Origin: Microcaldota archaeon | GTDB lineage: Archaea > Micrarchaeota > Micrarchaeia > Micrarchaeales > CABMGC01 | Direction of reading: 5' to 3' | Assembly (NCBI GenBank): GCA_021848065.1 | Contig: JAJZNA010000028.1 | Span: 1-46,247 of the forward strand | Length of the DNA: 46,247 nucleotides | Shown here: piece by piece, positions 32,518-40,097 of the stretch | Layout: the number at the start of each line of letters is the position of its first letter | Position numbering within the stretch: position 1 is the first letter of the stretch | Notes under the pieces: model-generated | What the model saw: only the letters and a program-made list of their open reading frames with translations | What the model was told of the DNA's origin: nothing | Database searches by the model: none | Position numbers and translations under genes: made by a program

Positions 32518-33138
32518 CTACTGACGGAGGTAGCTTTCAATCGCATATATCCTTGTCGCGGATTTGACTATGGCACCTGCGACAGCATCTCCGGCATCGT
32601 CATCGCTAAGCCCGAATTTGCTCAGGACATTTTTCCTCATCTCAGGCAGAGGCATTTTTGAAATTGACTCGAATGTGAATTGCCAGTTAGCGGCATTTGG
32701 GCTCTTTGCTTGTTCATGCATACGCCCTATAAGAAACTTTGTTGCGTCTATTGCGCTAAGCAGGTCGCTTTCTCGCAGGTCGTAAGGATTTATGTCTGCA
32801 ATATGGCTCAGCCCGGGATCTGCACATAGTCTCAAGTGGCTTATAAGAAGATTGGCAATGGGTTTGTCACCCTGATCGATTATCACAAGCGTGCCACGGA
32901 GAACTTCGCGCGTGGGGTTGTTTACACCAGTTTTCCGGTATATTTCATCCCAGTCAGGGTCATCTGCAGGGTGCTCCCAATTGACAGGTACGTTATGCGG
33001 CAGCGCAGCTAGAGGCCTGCTCTTGGCAAGTGTCTCAGGAGGTGGGCACTTTTCAGTTATGCGCCAGTGTATCAGAACGAAAGCACCCCCGTTGGATGAA
33101 GCGGCTTCTCGCTGAGGTTTGAAATTCGGGATAGGCAT
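32518..33138 (-). CDS. Hypothetical protein (206 aa)
   Basis: I do not recognise this 206-residue soluble protein. It begins MPIPNFKPQREAASSNGGAF, has a Trp- and Pro-rich region (VNWEHPADDPDWDEIY), a hydrophobic strand VLRGTLVIIDQGDKPIANLL, and a helical C-terminal half with an acidic LSDDDAGDAV turn. No metal-binding cluster, membrane segment or signal peptide is visible. A TATA-like TTTTATAAC about 30 bp upstream implies its own leaderless message. It converges with the PH-like gene. Confidence 0.6.
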   Translation of the reverse strand: MPIPNFKPQREAASSNGGAFVLIHWRITEKCPPPETLAKSRPLAALPHNVPVNWEHPADDPDWDEIYRKTGVNNPTREVLRGTLVIIDQGDKPIANLLISHLRLCADPGLSHIADINPYDLRESDLLSAIDATKFLIGRMHEQAKSPNAANWQFTFESISKMPLPEMRKNVLSKFGLSDDDAGDAVAGAIVKSATRIYAIESYLRQ

Positions 33139-33235
33139 ATTATCGCTAATCCACTGATAAGTATAGTGTTATAAAAACCCAGTTAATTTTAGCAGTATTT
33201 TAGCAGATATTGTTATTTTGGAAATGCGTGGGGTG

Positions 33236-34330
33236 CTAGTTGTTGCCGCTTACCACTATCACTGCAGTCTTGCCTAAGAGTGAACATTCGTCTTCCTGCT
33301 TGAGCTTCAGGTATCCTGCAAATGCGGCTGCGCCGCCCAACTCGGATTTCACCCCAAGCCTTTTGAGCGTTGAGACCGCGTTCTTGAGCTGGCTGTCTGG
33401 CACGCTTATGGCATCCCCTTTTGTACGCGCAATCGCATTAATGCCCTCAAAGCCGAATGTAGGATAGCCCACTGCTATGGCATCCGCTATGGTATCTGGA
33501 CGCACGTATTTGAGAGCCTTACCTGAAGCGCATGCCCTGACAAGAGGGTCACAGCCTTCTGACTGCACAGCTATAAGCTTGGGAAACTTCTTTATCAATC
33601 CCATCTTCTTGAATTCCTGCAGCCCCTTGTATACCCCAGCAAAAAGAGTTGCGTTCCCTACTGGAATGAATAGATAGTCTGGGACATTGTAGCCTAGCTG
33701 CTCTATTATCTCGAAAGCGAGGGTCTTCTGGCCTTCCTTACGGTAGTGGTAATCGCCGCAGGTGAAGGCTCCTGTCTTTTTGGAGAAGAGTTCAGCCTCT
33801 TCCAGTGCGTCATTGAAGTCGCCATCAACCTTCACCACTTCGGCGCCAGTGCGCTTTATCTTACGGATCTTTGCTTCCTTGGCATCGCGGCTGATGAATA
33901 TTGTGGCAGTTATGCCTGCTGCCTTTGAGTATGTGGCCACAGAGAGTCCCATATTCCCGGTAGACGCGCACACGACATTCTCAAAACCCAGTTCCACGGC
34001 TCGGCTTATCTCCACTGCAGATCCGCGGTCCTTGAATGAGCGTGTGGGATTGAGGGTCTCCATCTTCAGAAATATATCTTCTGAAGGGCTGCCCAGCCGC
34101 TTACGCCGGAGGGGCGTGCCACCTTCCTTAAGCCCAACCCTGAAAGAGGATATGGGAAGGAAGGGCAGATACTTTTCGTGCGATATTACAGTCTTCTTAA
34201 AATTGCGTGGAAGATGCACGTTCTTGTAGTTGTAAGTTACCTCAAGTATGGAACCGCAATGCGTACATCTTGGAAGAGAATATGTGCCTGCCCTGAGTCC
34301 GCACTTTGTGCAAACAAGCACGTGGTCCAT
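33236..34330 (-). CDS. thrC: Threonine synthase
   Basis: A 364-residue PLP enzyme that converts O-phosphohomoserine to threonine. An N-terminal zinc ribbon (C7, C10, C22, C25), as in many archaeal ThrC, precedes the PLP domain. The PLP lysine lies in TRSFKDRG (Lys100), with STGNMG at about 123-128 and the phosphate-binding PVGNATL region later. GYPTFGFEGINAIART and the late EAG-like part (SELGGAAAFAG) fit the family. Length is typical. It stands alone on the minus strand, without other threonine genes nearby. Confidence 0.92.
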   Translation of the reverse strand: MDHVLVCTKCGLRAGTYSLPRCTHCGSILEVTYNYKNVHLPRNFKKTVISHEKYLPFLPISSFRVGLKEGGTPLRRKRLGSPSEDIFLKMETLNPTRSFKDRGSAVEISRAVELGFENVVCASTGNMGLSVATYSKAAGITATIFISRDAKEAKIRKIKRTGAEVVKVDGDFNDALEEAELFSKKTGAFTCGDYHYRKEGQKTLAFEIIEQLGYNVPDYLFIPVGNATLFAGVYKGLQEFKKMGLIKKFPKLIAVQSEGCDPLVRACASGKALKYVRPDTIADAIAVGYPTFGFEGINAIARTKGDAISVPDSQLKNAVSTLKRLGVKSELGGAAAFAGYLKLKQEDECSLLGKTAVIVVSGNN

Positions 34331-34469
34331 GAACAGATATCAGATAAAAGGTATTTTAATGGGCTGGTACGCGGCACAGAAAGTATGCACGCATTATATG
34401 AAAAGTAAAAAGAAAAAGGAATAGCAAACAAAAATAAAACTGAATTGCTATCCGTATGTCAAGTTATGA

Positions 34470-34787
34470 TTACTGTGGCTCTTCGCTGGACTCTGAAGGT
34501 TCAGATGAAGAAGACTGCGCCTCGCCGACCATTTCGCCTACTGCGAACCTTGCGCGTACGTCAGTTATCCTCACTTTTACAGTCTGTCCTTGCTTTGCGT
34601 CCTTTACAAAGATAACGAATCCGTCCTTCTTTGCAAGTCCGTCTCCCTTAGATGCTGTTGCATCTATGGTCACTTCCATTTCATCTCCGACTTTCACAGG
34701 CTTAGGAAGGAAATAGTTCGGGTTAAGGCCTCTGCCTCCGCCCCTCCTTTCTCCTCGTCCTTCGCTGCTTCCCATGTCTCCTCTCAT
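34470..34787 (-). CDS. TRAM-domain RNA-binding protein
   Basis: A 105-residue protein with a Gly/Arg-rich N-terminus (GRGERRGGGRG), a TRAM domain (VKVGDEMEVTIDATASKGDG, then GFVIFVKDAKQGQTVKVRIT) and an acidic Ser/Glu tail. Single TRAM proteins in archaea bind RNA and have been linked to RNA chaperoning. The ATG at 34787 follows GAGG; a TATA element GTATATAAG (about 34836-34844) implies a leader of about 28 nt. Confidence 0.9.
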   Translation of the reverse strand: MRGDMGSSEGRGERRGGGRGLNPNYFLPKPVKVGDEMEVTIDATASKGDGLAKKDGFVIFVKDAKQGQTVKVRITDVRARFAVGEMVGEAQSSSSEPSESSEEPQ

Positions 34788-34907
34788 TGTTTTTTTCCTC
34801 GGTAGAATTAGCAAATGCTTTCTACGTCACTACTTATATACATAGCCTCATTTATAAACTTATCGGTATTCTGAACTGAAGTGTCGATGAGACAGAGGAA
34901 TGGAAGA

Positions 34908-34924
34908 TGCTGCGCTGCGCAGCA
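34908..34924. repeat. Perfect 8-1-8 palindrome
   Basis: TGCTGCGC, T, GCGCAGCA lies between the divergent TRAM gene and the 34994 gene, about 45-60 bp before the TATA box of the latter. It is GC-rich in an AT-rich promoter region. It could be an operator or the stem of a transcript. Confidence 0.45.
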
Positions 34925-34968
34925 GGCCGGTGCAGCTGACCCTCAAGCTTATATATCTGGCCCTAAGA

Positions 34969-34993
34969 TATAAAAGAGGTTCTGATAGGTGAG
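34969..34993 (+). promoter_or_regulatory. Promoter and ribosome binding site of the frameshifted gene
   Basis: TATAAAA at 34969-34975 stands about 25 bp before an ATG pair (34994, 34997), and GGTGAG lies at 34988-34993. Both elements are better than average for this window, which supports a functional or recently functional gene behind them. Confidence 0.5.
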
Positions 34994-35283
34994 ATGATGG
35001 CTAGCCAACACGAGCATGCGGCATTAATGGACAGCCGTACGTTGAGGACCAATCAGCCTATCTGATAAAACTTCTTCTTGAACCAGCAAAGAGCGGGGCA
35101 GAAACGCTTGATGGAAGCATATATGCACTTCCAGTTTACAGGGAATCAGATATATCTCTTGCTGCGGAAGGGCAGGGTTGTGCATTTGCTGGGTCATTAT
35201 TTGATATGCCTAGCTATGCCCTGGGGCAGGTTCTAGTACGCTGTGTATTTTGTTTGCGAGTGATAATATGGCAACTAAGATAG
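34994..35283 (+). pseudogene. Probable frameshifted small gene, unknown
   Basis: From ATG 34994 the first frame gives only MMASQHEHAALMDSRT and a few more residues before a stop. A second frame, shifted by one base, is open from about 35010 to the stop at 35281-35283. It reads like protein: GQPYVEDQSAYLIKLLLEPA, then LPVYRESDISLAAEGQG and SLFDMPSYALGQVL. It has no start of its own, because an in-frame TAG lies upstream. One missing base near 35024-35035 would join the two into about 95 residues. The end overlaps the next gene by 16 bp. Sequencing error, true decay or recoding cannot be separated here. Function unknown. Confidence 0.5.
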
Positions 35284-36191
35284 CAAGGCCGAGAGTCATA
35301 ACAGTATTGGATAGAGAAAATGGCACAAGTGAGCTCAAGGTGCCACAGACAGTAGTGCAGGCTCTTTCTAGGACAGGACATTACAAGGAGGGCATGATAG
35401 TTAGCGCACAAGATGCACGTGTTATAGGGGATATAAGCGCTGCATTCGAATTCCTTGATGAGAAAAGCAAGGCTGCGAGGAACCAGAAGCCAGTGAATGT
35501 TGAGAGTATACTGTGCAGTATGATAGAGTGCAGATTTTCTGGCAAGGAGCTTGTCTTCTTTACCCCCTGGGGACCTAGATACAGGATTGACAGCCCAGAG
35601 GTAGATACTTCCAGCCAGGAAATGTCAACTATCCGCGAGCTTAGGGAAATCCTTGGGGCGTTTTCCGGCTATGGGTTCAAAGTGCGGTTCCTGGTGATGC
35701 CTGCCGATGTCTATGGAACCGAGATAAACACCCTGAGCGAGGGTTTTGTTGGTAGGTACTTCGATTCCCTAGAGAGTGCCCTTCGGAAAGGGGTCGATGG
35801 AATTGAGGGGGTGCAGTTGGATGTCGTAAGATGGTCGGCAATAAGGGAAGCCAACAAAACAAGGTATGATGCCATAAGGGGAGGCGTGGAGCTTGAAGTG
35901 GGCAGCGCGATTGATTCGCAAGGCAACTCTTCCAACGGCACCTTAAGGTCCTCCATGAATAAAGCCAAGGCCATGAATCCTGGCGATTGGATAAGGAGCG
36001 GAAAAGCCTACATAATCGAGCGAATAGCCGAGGCAACCCTTATCCAGGAGATATATGGGGCAAACACCATCAAGGTAAGCCTTGCAGTCAAGGAGAACGA
36101 TATTCTTGACGGAGACTTAAATAGGGTGTATATAGTAAAAAATATAGCGCCATGGATGAGCAGTGAGTTAGAGGGCGCATTGAGGAGATGA
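35268..36191 (+). CDS. Hypothetical protein (307 aa) before a DUF6282-type hydrolase
   Basis: I do not recognise this 307-residue soluble protein. An N-terminal basic strand (MATKIARPRVITVLDRENGT) leads to a core with FFTPWGPRY (about 97-105), an alpha-beta pattern with FKVRFLVMPADVYGTEIN, and a later segment LDVVRWSAIREANKTRYDAI. A long low-complexity linker (about 205-225) precedes the C-terminal part. The ATG at 35268 follows GTGAT; the frame extends to a TTG at 35250, which is less likely. It overlaps the broken upstream gene and its stop is 1 bp before the hydrolase ATG. Confidence 0.7.
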   Translation: MATKIARPRVITVLDRENGTSELKVPQTVVQALSRTGHYKEGMIVSAQDARVIGDISAAFEFLDEKSKAARNQKPVNVESILCSMIECRFSGKELVFFTPWGPRYRIDSPEVDTSSQEMSTIRELREILGAFSGYGFKVRFLVMPADVYGTEINTLSEGFVGRYFDSLESALRKGVDGIEGVQLDVVRWSAIREANKTRYDAIRGGVELEVGSAIDSQGNSSNGTLRSSMNKAKAMNPGDWIRSGKAYIIERIAEATLIQEIYGANTIKVSLAVKENDILDGDLNRVYIVKNIAPWMSSELEGALRR

Positions 36192-36192
36192 T

Positions 36193-37062
36193 ATGAAAAT
36201 TGAGGATTTCGTTGATATGCATGTGCACATAGGGCCCGAGCCGATACCAAGGCGCTTCACACTGCAAGAGCTCATGGATGAGGAAAAGGGCAGGATTGGG
36301 GGGATGGTGTTGAAAAACCATTTCTATCCCACCATGCCAATAGTTAAGAGCATGAGAATGCCTGATGGCCTTACTTTGATTGGCTCTGTGGTACTGAACA
36401 ATTATGTGGGTGGGTTGAATCCCGACGCAGTTTATGGCGCAGCGAAGATATCAGAGCTGCCGCTAATGGTGTGGTTCCCCACAATAAATGCTAAGAACTT
36501 CCTTGAGAACAGCGAGTATGAGATAAGGCCTGAGTGGGTTGGAGAAGGCTTTGGGTCCAGACTGTCCAAGGACGTAAAAGGGATAGGAGTGCTGGACGGC
36601 TCTGGAAAGCTCACTGCCCAAGCAATGGAGGTGCTTAGGGCCATAAAGGACAATGACTGCATACTTGCAACAGGACACGTATCAAGCGAGGAAGCCAGGG
36701 CGATGGTAACCGAGGCGTTGGGCATGGGCATAAGGCGCATAGTCCTCACGCATCCGATGTACCAGCTCATAGACATGCCAATAGACATGCAAAAGGAGCT
36801 TACAGCTGCAAAGGGGGTGTACGTTGAGGTGCCTTACTCAATGCATTCCATTGATGGCATATCGATGAGCCAGCTTGCAAGGAACATACGTGAAGTGGGT
36901 CCTGAGAGGTGCATAATAAGCTCTGATACAGGCCAGATAAACAGGCCCTCCCCAAGCGAGATTATGGCAGACTATGTGGACCGGCTTAAGGCCGAAGGGA
37001 TCGATGATGAGGCCTTGCATAAGATGGGCAGTACGAACCCCAATAAGCTGATAACACGCTAA
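36193..37062 (+). CDS. DUF6282-type amidohydrolase-fold metal hydrolase
   Basis: A 289-residue TIM-barrel-like hydrolase. DMHVHIGPEPIPRR at residues 8-21 supplies the paired metal-binding histidines; LKNHFYPT, ILATGHVSSEEA, IVLTHPMYQ and the late ISSDTGQ supply the other histidines and the aspartate typical of the amidohydrolase superfamily, as in DUF6282 proteins. The substrate is unknown. GGAGATGAT precedes the ATG and overlaps the stop of the upstream gene, so the pair is coupled. Its stop TAA overlaps the start of a small ORF (TAATG). Confidence 0.82.
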   Translation: MKIEDFVDMHVHIGPEPIPRRFTLQELMDEEKGRIGGMVLKNHFYPTMPIVKSMRMPDGLTLIGSVVLNNYVGGLNPDAVYGAAKISELPLMVWFPTINAKNFLENSEYEIRPEWVGEGFGSRLSKDVKGIGVLDGSGKLTAQAMEVLRAIKDNDCILATGHVSSEEARAMVTEALGMGIRRIVLTHPMYQLIDMPIDMQKELTAAKGVYVEVPYSMHSIDGISMSQLARNIREVGPERCIISSDTGQINRPSPSEIMADYVDRLKAEGIDDEALHKMGSTNPNKLITR

Positions 37063-37232
37063 TGGACTGTGATATAATGGATACGGAGATGCTAGCACAT
37101 TGCTCCTCTTTTTCAATGTATAAGAACCCCGGGTTTTACAGGGCCGGGCTAGGGATGGATCTCCCAGGCAGGCTTAAGGGGATATGCGACACCAACAGGA
37201 AGTTCAGGCTGCTCAAAGGAGCGCTACTGTGA
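37062..37232 (+). CDS. Small ORF (56 aa) overlapping the hydrolase stop
   Basis: A 56-residue frame starting MDCDIMDTEMLAHCSSFSMY at the ATG inside TAATG, with an alternative ATG at 37077. It is basic at the end (GLGMDLPGRLKGICDTNRKF) and has three cysteines. The overlap with the upstream stop and codon use like its neighbours favour a real small protein. It is otherwise unrecognised and could be the 5' piece of a longer lost gene. Confidence 0.45.
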   Translation: MDCDIMDTEMLAHCSSFSMYKNPGFYRAGLGMDLPGRLKGICDTNRKFRLLKGALL

Positions 37233-37323
37233 CAAATTTGAAGGCTATGGCAAAAGTAAGGATATAAAGCAAAAATTTAGTAAAGTATTTAAATACAAAT
37301 CTTTATCTGTTAAGCGTGATTGA

Positions 37324-37728
37324 TTGCCTGAAGACATAATGTATTCCTCAATGAAGGAAATCAAGCCCGGCAGGTTCCTTCTGATAGACGGAGTTCCATG
37401 CAGGGTTGTAGAACTTGATGTTTCATCTCCTGGGAAACACGGAGCCGCAAAGATGAGAGTAACGGCCGTAGGTATATTCGATGGCGTGAAGAGGACGCTG
37501 CTAAAGCCAAGCTCTGCGGACATAGAAGTGCCTATAATAACCAAGAAGAAGGCGCAGGTTGTCTCTGTGAACGACAATACGGTGCAGCTAATGGACCTTG
37601 AGAGCTATGAGACATATGAGATACCTATACAGGATGAGTTCAGGAGCTCGCTGAAGCAGGGAGTTGAAGTGGAAATAATGGAGTCTATGGGCAAGAGGGC
37701 AATCTCAAGAGTAATGGGAGGTCAATAA
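37324..37728 (+). CDS. eif5A: Translation factor aIF5A
   Basis: A 134-residue aIF5A, which promotes peptide bond formation at difficult sequences. The hypusination loop SSPGKHGAAK places the modified lysine at about 38. The C-terminal OB part includes VNDNTVQLMDLESYETYEIP. The start is TTG 37324 with GTGAT upstream; an in-frame ATG at 37339 is an alternative. GTATTTAAATAC at 37284-37295 is a self-complementary TATA region. S24e follows 1 bp after the stop. Confidence 0.95.
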   Translation: MPEDIMYSSMKEIKPGRFLLIDGVPCRVVELDVSSPGKHGAAKMRVTAVGIFDGVKRTLLKPSSADIEVPIITKKKAQVVSVNDNTVQLMDLESYETYEIPIQDEFRSSLKQGVEVEIMESMGKRAISRVMGGQ

Positions 37729-37729
37729 A

Positions 37730-38032
37730 ATGGAACTTAAGATATTGAGCAACGAAGAGAACAAACTGCTTGGAAGGAAGGAGATAACTGCATCGGTGAC
37801 GTCCACAGACAAGACCCCGACAAAGGATTCTGTGAAGGAGGAGCTGTGCAAGAAGCTTGGGCTTGACCCGGAGCTTGTCGAGATAAGGGAGATAAAGCAG
37901 CACTACGGAATACGGGTAAGCGACGTTGTTGCATACGCATATTCAACAAAGGAGATAATGCAGAAGTCGGTAAGGAAGCGTGGAGAGAGCAAGAAGCCGC
38001 AGGCGAAGAGTGGAGCCACGGCTTCGGCCTGA
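37730..38032 (+). CDS. rps24e: Small subunit ribosomal protein S24e
   Basis: A 100-residue S24e, archaeal/eukaryotic only. LLGRKEITASVTSTDKTPTK and VEIREIKQHYGIRVSDVVAY match the family core; the tail is Lys/Ala-rich. It lies between aIF5A and S27ae in one direction, the arrangement of a small translation operon. Confidence 0.94.
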   Translation: MELKILSNEENKLLGRKEITASVTSTDKTPTKDSVKEELCKKLGLDPELVEIREIKQHYGIRVSDVVAYAYSTKEIMQKSVRKRGESKKPQAKSGATASA

Positions 38033-38055
38033 GGCCCGCAGTATAGTTGATATAT

Positions 38056-38202
38056 ATGGCAGATGAAAAGAAGAAGACACGAGAGGCATACAAGCCTGCA
38101 GCAAAGTTCTGCCCGAAGTGCGGAGCCAGAATGGCAGCGCATGAGGACAGGTTTGCATGCGGAAAGTGCGGCTACACGGAGTTCAAGGGACAGAAAGGTT
38201 GA
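38056..38202 (+). CDS. rps27ae: Small subunit ribosomal protein S27ae
   Basis: A 48-residue zinc-ribbon ribosomal protein. It begins [18 protein letters not shown] and contains CPKCG and CGKCG, the four zinc ligands, then YTEFKG. Normal length for archaea. Its stop overlaps a TTG start of the next gene (TTGA). Confidence 0.95.
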   Translation: MADEKKKTREAYKPAAKFCPKCGARMAAHEDRFACGKCGYTEFKGQKG

Positions 38203-38906
38203 TTACGACGAAAAGAGCCGGGAAGCCCTCTCCCTCAAGCCTGCTCTCTAATTTTCTAATCGCCTCCGCTGTGCTTGTGCTGATATACATAGTCATCACG
38301 GGGCTTGGCGGGACGATTGCAGGATTTGCAAACTCACAGGGATACATAGGCAAGAATACCCTGACGTACGTTGACTACCTGGTATCGCTCCTTGGGCTCT
38401 CGCTTTCAGTGTTCGTATACCTAAAGCTTTACAAGTCAGTTATAGCCAAGCGCATGCCATTGGAGCTCGGGTTCGGGTACAGCAGGTTCTCGCTCAAGAA
38501 CATCGAGATGGGCCTGATACTGTTCTCAATAGTTCTCTGCCTTGAGCTTGTGGTTGGGCTGGTCGGTGCGATGACTGGCGTGCAGATAAATACGAACGTT
38601 GGGGAGGTCTTGGGAGGCGCTCCTGGATGGTTCCTCTTCTTCGCGGCAGTCATAGAGCCGATAAACGAGGAGATATTTTTCAGGGGATTCCTTGTCCCCA
38701 GGCTAGGGATAATCCCAAGCGCGGTAATATTCGGCCTTGCGCACTACAGCTATAATTCCACTTTCGGGATAGAGGTTATAGCGGCTTGCGTCTTTGGGCT
38801 GCTTTCTGGATACATATACAAGAAGACAGGATCCATATACCCGGGGATAGTGGCACACATACTGGTCAACAGCATGGCCGCGCTCAGCATCGCGGGGATG
38901 CTCTGA
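38199..38906 (+). CDS. CPBP-family intramembrane metalloprotease
   Basis: A 235-residue membrane protein with about six to seven hydrophobic segments, of the CPBP (CAAX protease/bacteriocin processing) family. The motif NEEIFFRGF gives Glu157-Glu158 and Arg162; FGLAHYS gives His182 and VAHILVN gives His220, the expected intramembrane metal site. The TTG at 38199 overlapping the S27ae stop gives a short polar N-terminus before the first segment; the longer open frame lies inside S27ae. The substrate is unknown. Confidence 0.87.
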   Translation: MITTKRAGKPSPSSLLSNFLIASAVLVLIYIVITGLGGTIAGFANSQGYIGKNTLTYVDYLVSLLGLSLSVFVYLKLYKSVIAKRMPLELGFGYSRFSLKNIEMGLILFSIVLCLELVVGLVGAMTGVQINTNVGEVLGGAPGWFLFFAAVIEPINEEIFFRGFLVPRLGIIPSAVIFGLAHYSYNSTFGIEVIAACVFGLLSGYIYKKTGSIYPGIVAHILVNSMAALSIAGML

Positions 38907-38915
38907 GATGGTGGC

Positions 38916-39599
38916 TTGAATTTCAGGGTCATAATAGTACAACCAAGGTACCAGATAAACCTTGGATACATAGCAAGAGTGTCACGCAACTTCGGAGTTA
39001 AGAGGCTTTTTCTCGTGAAGCCTAGGACCAAGATAGGCGGGAGGGCGATAATGTTCTCAAAGCACGCCAAAGACCTGCTACTCGGCGCAAAGATATGCAA
39101 GGACTTTGACTCTGCGATTGCAGGATGCGACGTTGTGATAGGGACTACAGGCATATGGAAAAAGGCAAAGGCCAACTTCAAGAAGGTCTACCTAATAGAA
39201 GATGCCGTAGACAGGATATCTAAACTTGGTGGTAGGAAGACTGTTGGGATAGTCATAGGCCGCGATGACATAGGGCTAAGGAGGGATGAAATAGAGAAGT
39301 GCGATATGGTGGCGTACATAGGCACTGATCCAAATTACCCCGTGCTTAACATATCGCATGCGCTAGGAATAATACTTTACCTTATGAGCGAGAAGCATTT
39401 TGCGTCCGAGTACAAAGACATCTCGTACACAGGAGCTAACAAGAAGGAGATGGACTTTCTTTTCACAGTGTTTGAAAAAATGATAGAAAAGAAAAGGATA
39501 AGGAACAGGAAGGCAGTCATGAACACGTTCAGACGCCTGGTGTACCTGTCGCAGCCGAACGGGCATGAGTTGCATGCCCTGATAACGGCGCTTAAATGA
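38916..39599 (+). CDS. trmJ: TrmJ-like SPOUT RNA methyltransferase
   Basis: A 227-residue SPOUT-fold enzyme. NLGYIARVSRNFGVKRLFLV at the start, VGIVIGRDDIGLRRDEIEKC in the middle and NYPVLNISHALGIILYLM at the end are the three motifs of the TrmJ/TrmH group, which form the knotted SAM site. TrmJ methylates the 2'-OH of tRNA position 32. The start is TTG 38916 just after GGTGG. Target site is inferred from family. Confidence 0.87.
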   Translation: MNFRVIIVQPRYQINLGYIARVSRNFGVKRLFLVKPRTKIGGRAIMFSKHAKDLLLGAKICKDFDSAIAGCDVVIGTTGIWKKAKANFKKVYLIEDAVDRISKLGGRKTVGIVIGRDDIGLRRDEIEKCDMVAYIGTDPNYPVLNISHALGIILYLMSEKHFASEYKDISYTGANKKEMDFLFTVFEKMIEKKRIRNRKAVMNTFRRLVYLSQPNGHELHALITALK

Positions 39600-39601
39600 C
39601 T

Positions 39602-39967
39602 TTACTGCTTCTTCCTCTTTATTATTTTTACCTTGGCAGGGGTTATTAGCACGCGTGTTGCGTCTATCTGCCCTATGTCTCCATTGAGCTTCTCTACAAA
39701 GGCCTTCAGCGAAGCTATTACAGCGTTCCTGGTGTTGGGCCTCTTGTTCAGCTCAGTTATGTCAAGCAGGATTATGTTCTTTCTCGTTATTTCATCCTGT
39801 ATGGCTTTTACGTCACTTTCACTAGCTATGGAGACAGGCTTTACGTACATATCAGCCGGCTCATGCAGCAGGTCGACGTTCTCCATCTCAACAGAGTTCA
39901 TGTAGTCCTCTATGTCTATCTCTTTGCTTGCGCCGAATGATTGGCCCAGCTTGTCGAAAAATCCCAT
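39602..39967 (-). CDS. sepF: Cell division protein SepF (archaeal)
   Basis: A 121-residue archaeal SepF, the membrane anchor of FtsZ. The N-terminal MGFFDKLGQSFG is an amphipathic membrane-targeting helix; the C-terminal domain has ITRKNIILLDITELNKRPNT and a GDIGQIDATRVLITP end, as in the family. The ATG at 39967 is preceded by GGTGA, so the GTG at 39976 is not needed. A hairpin lies immediately before that ribosome binding site. Confidence 0.9.
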   Translation of the reverse strand: MGFFDKLGQSFGASKEIDIEDYMNSVEMENVDLLHEPADMYVKPVSIASESDVKAIQDEITRKNIILLDITELNKRPNTRNAVIASLKAFVEKLNGDIGQIDATRVLITPAKVKIIKRKKQ

Positions 39968-39976
39968 TTTGTTCAC

Positions 39977-39995
39977 CAGTCGCCTTTAACGACTG
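39977..39995 (-). promoter_or_regulatory. Inverted repeat at the sepF ribosome binding site
   Basis: CAGTCG, seven bases, CGACTG form a perfect 6-7-6 repeat ending on the first base of the GGTGA site. A TATA element (TTTATAAAA, about 40015-40023) predicts transcription from near 39992, so the repeat would be at the 5' end of the message. It could be an operator or an RNA hairpin controlling translation of SepF. Confidence 0.5.
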
Positions 39996-40097
39996 AGTTT
40001 AATATGCATCCTCATTTTTATAAACATTTCTGTGTGTTTGTTTTATCCACGAGCAGATAGGCGCCTTGAAAGGCGCATGGAGACTGCCCAGATTTGC

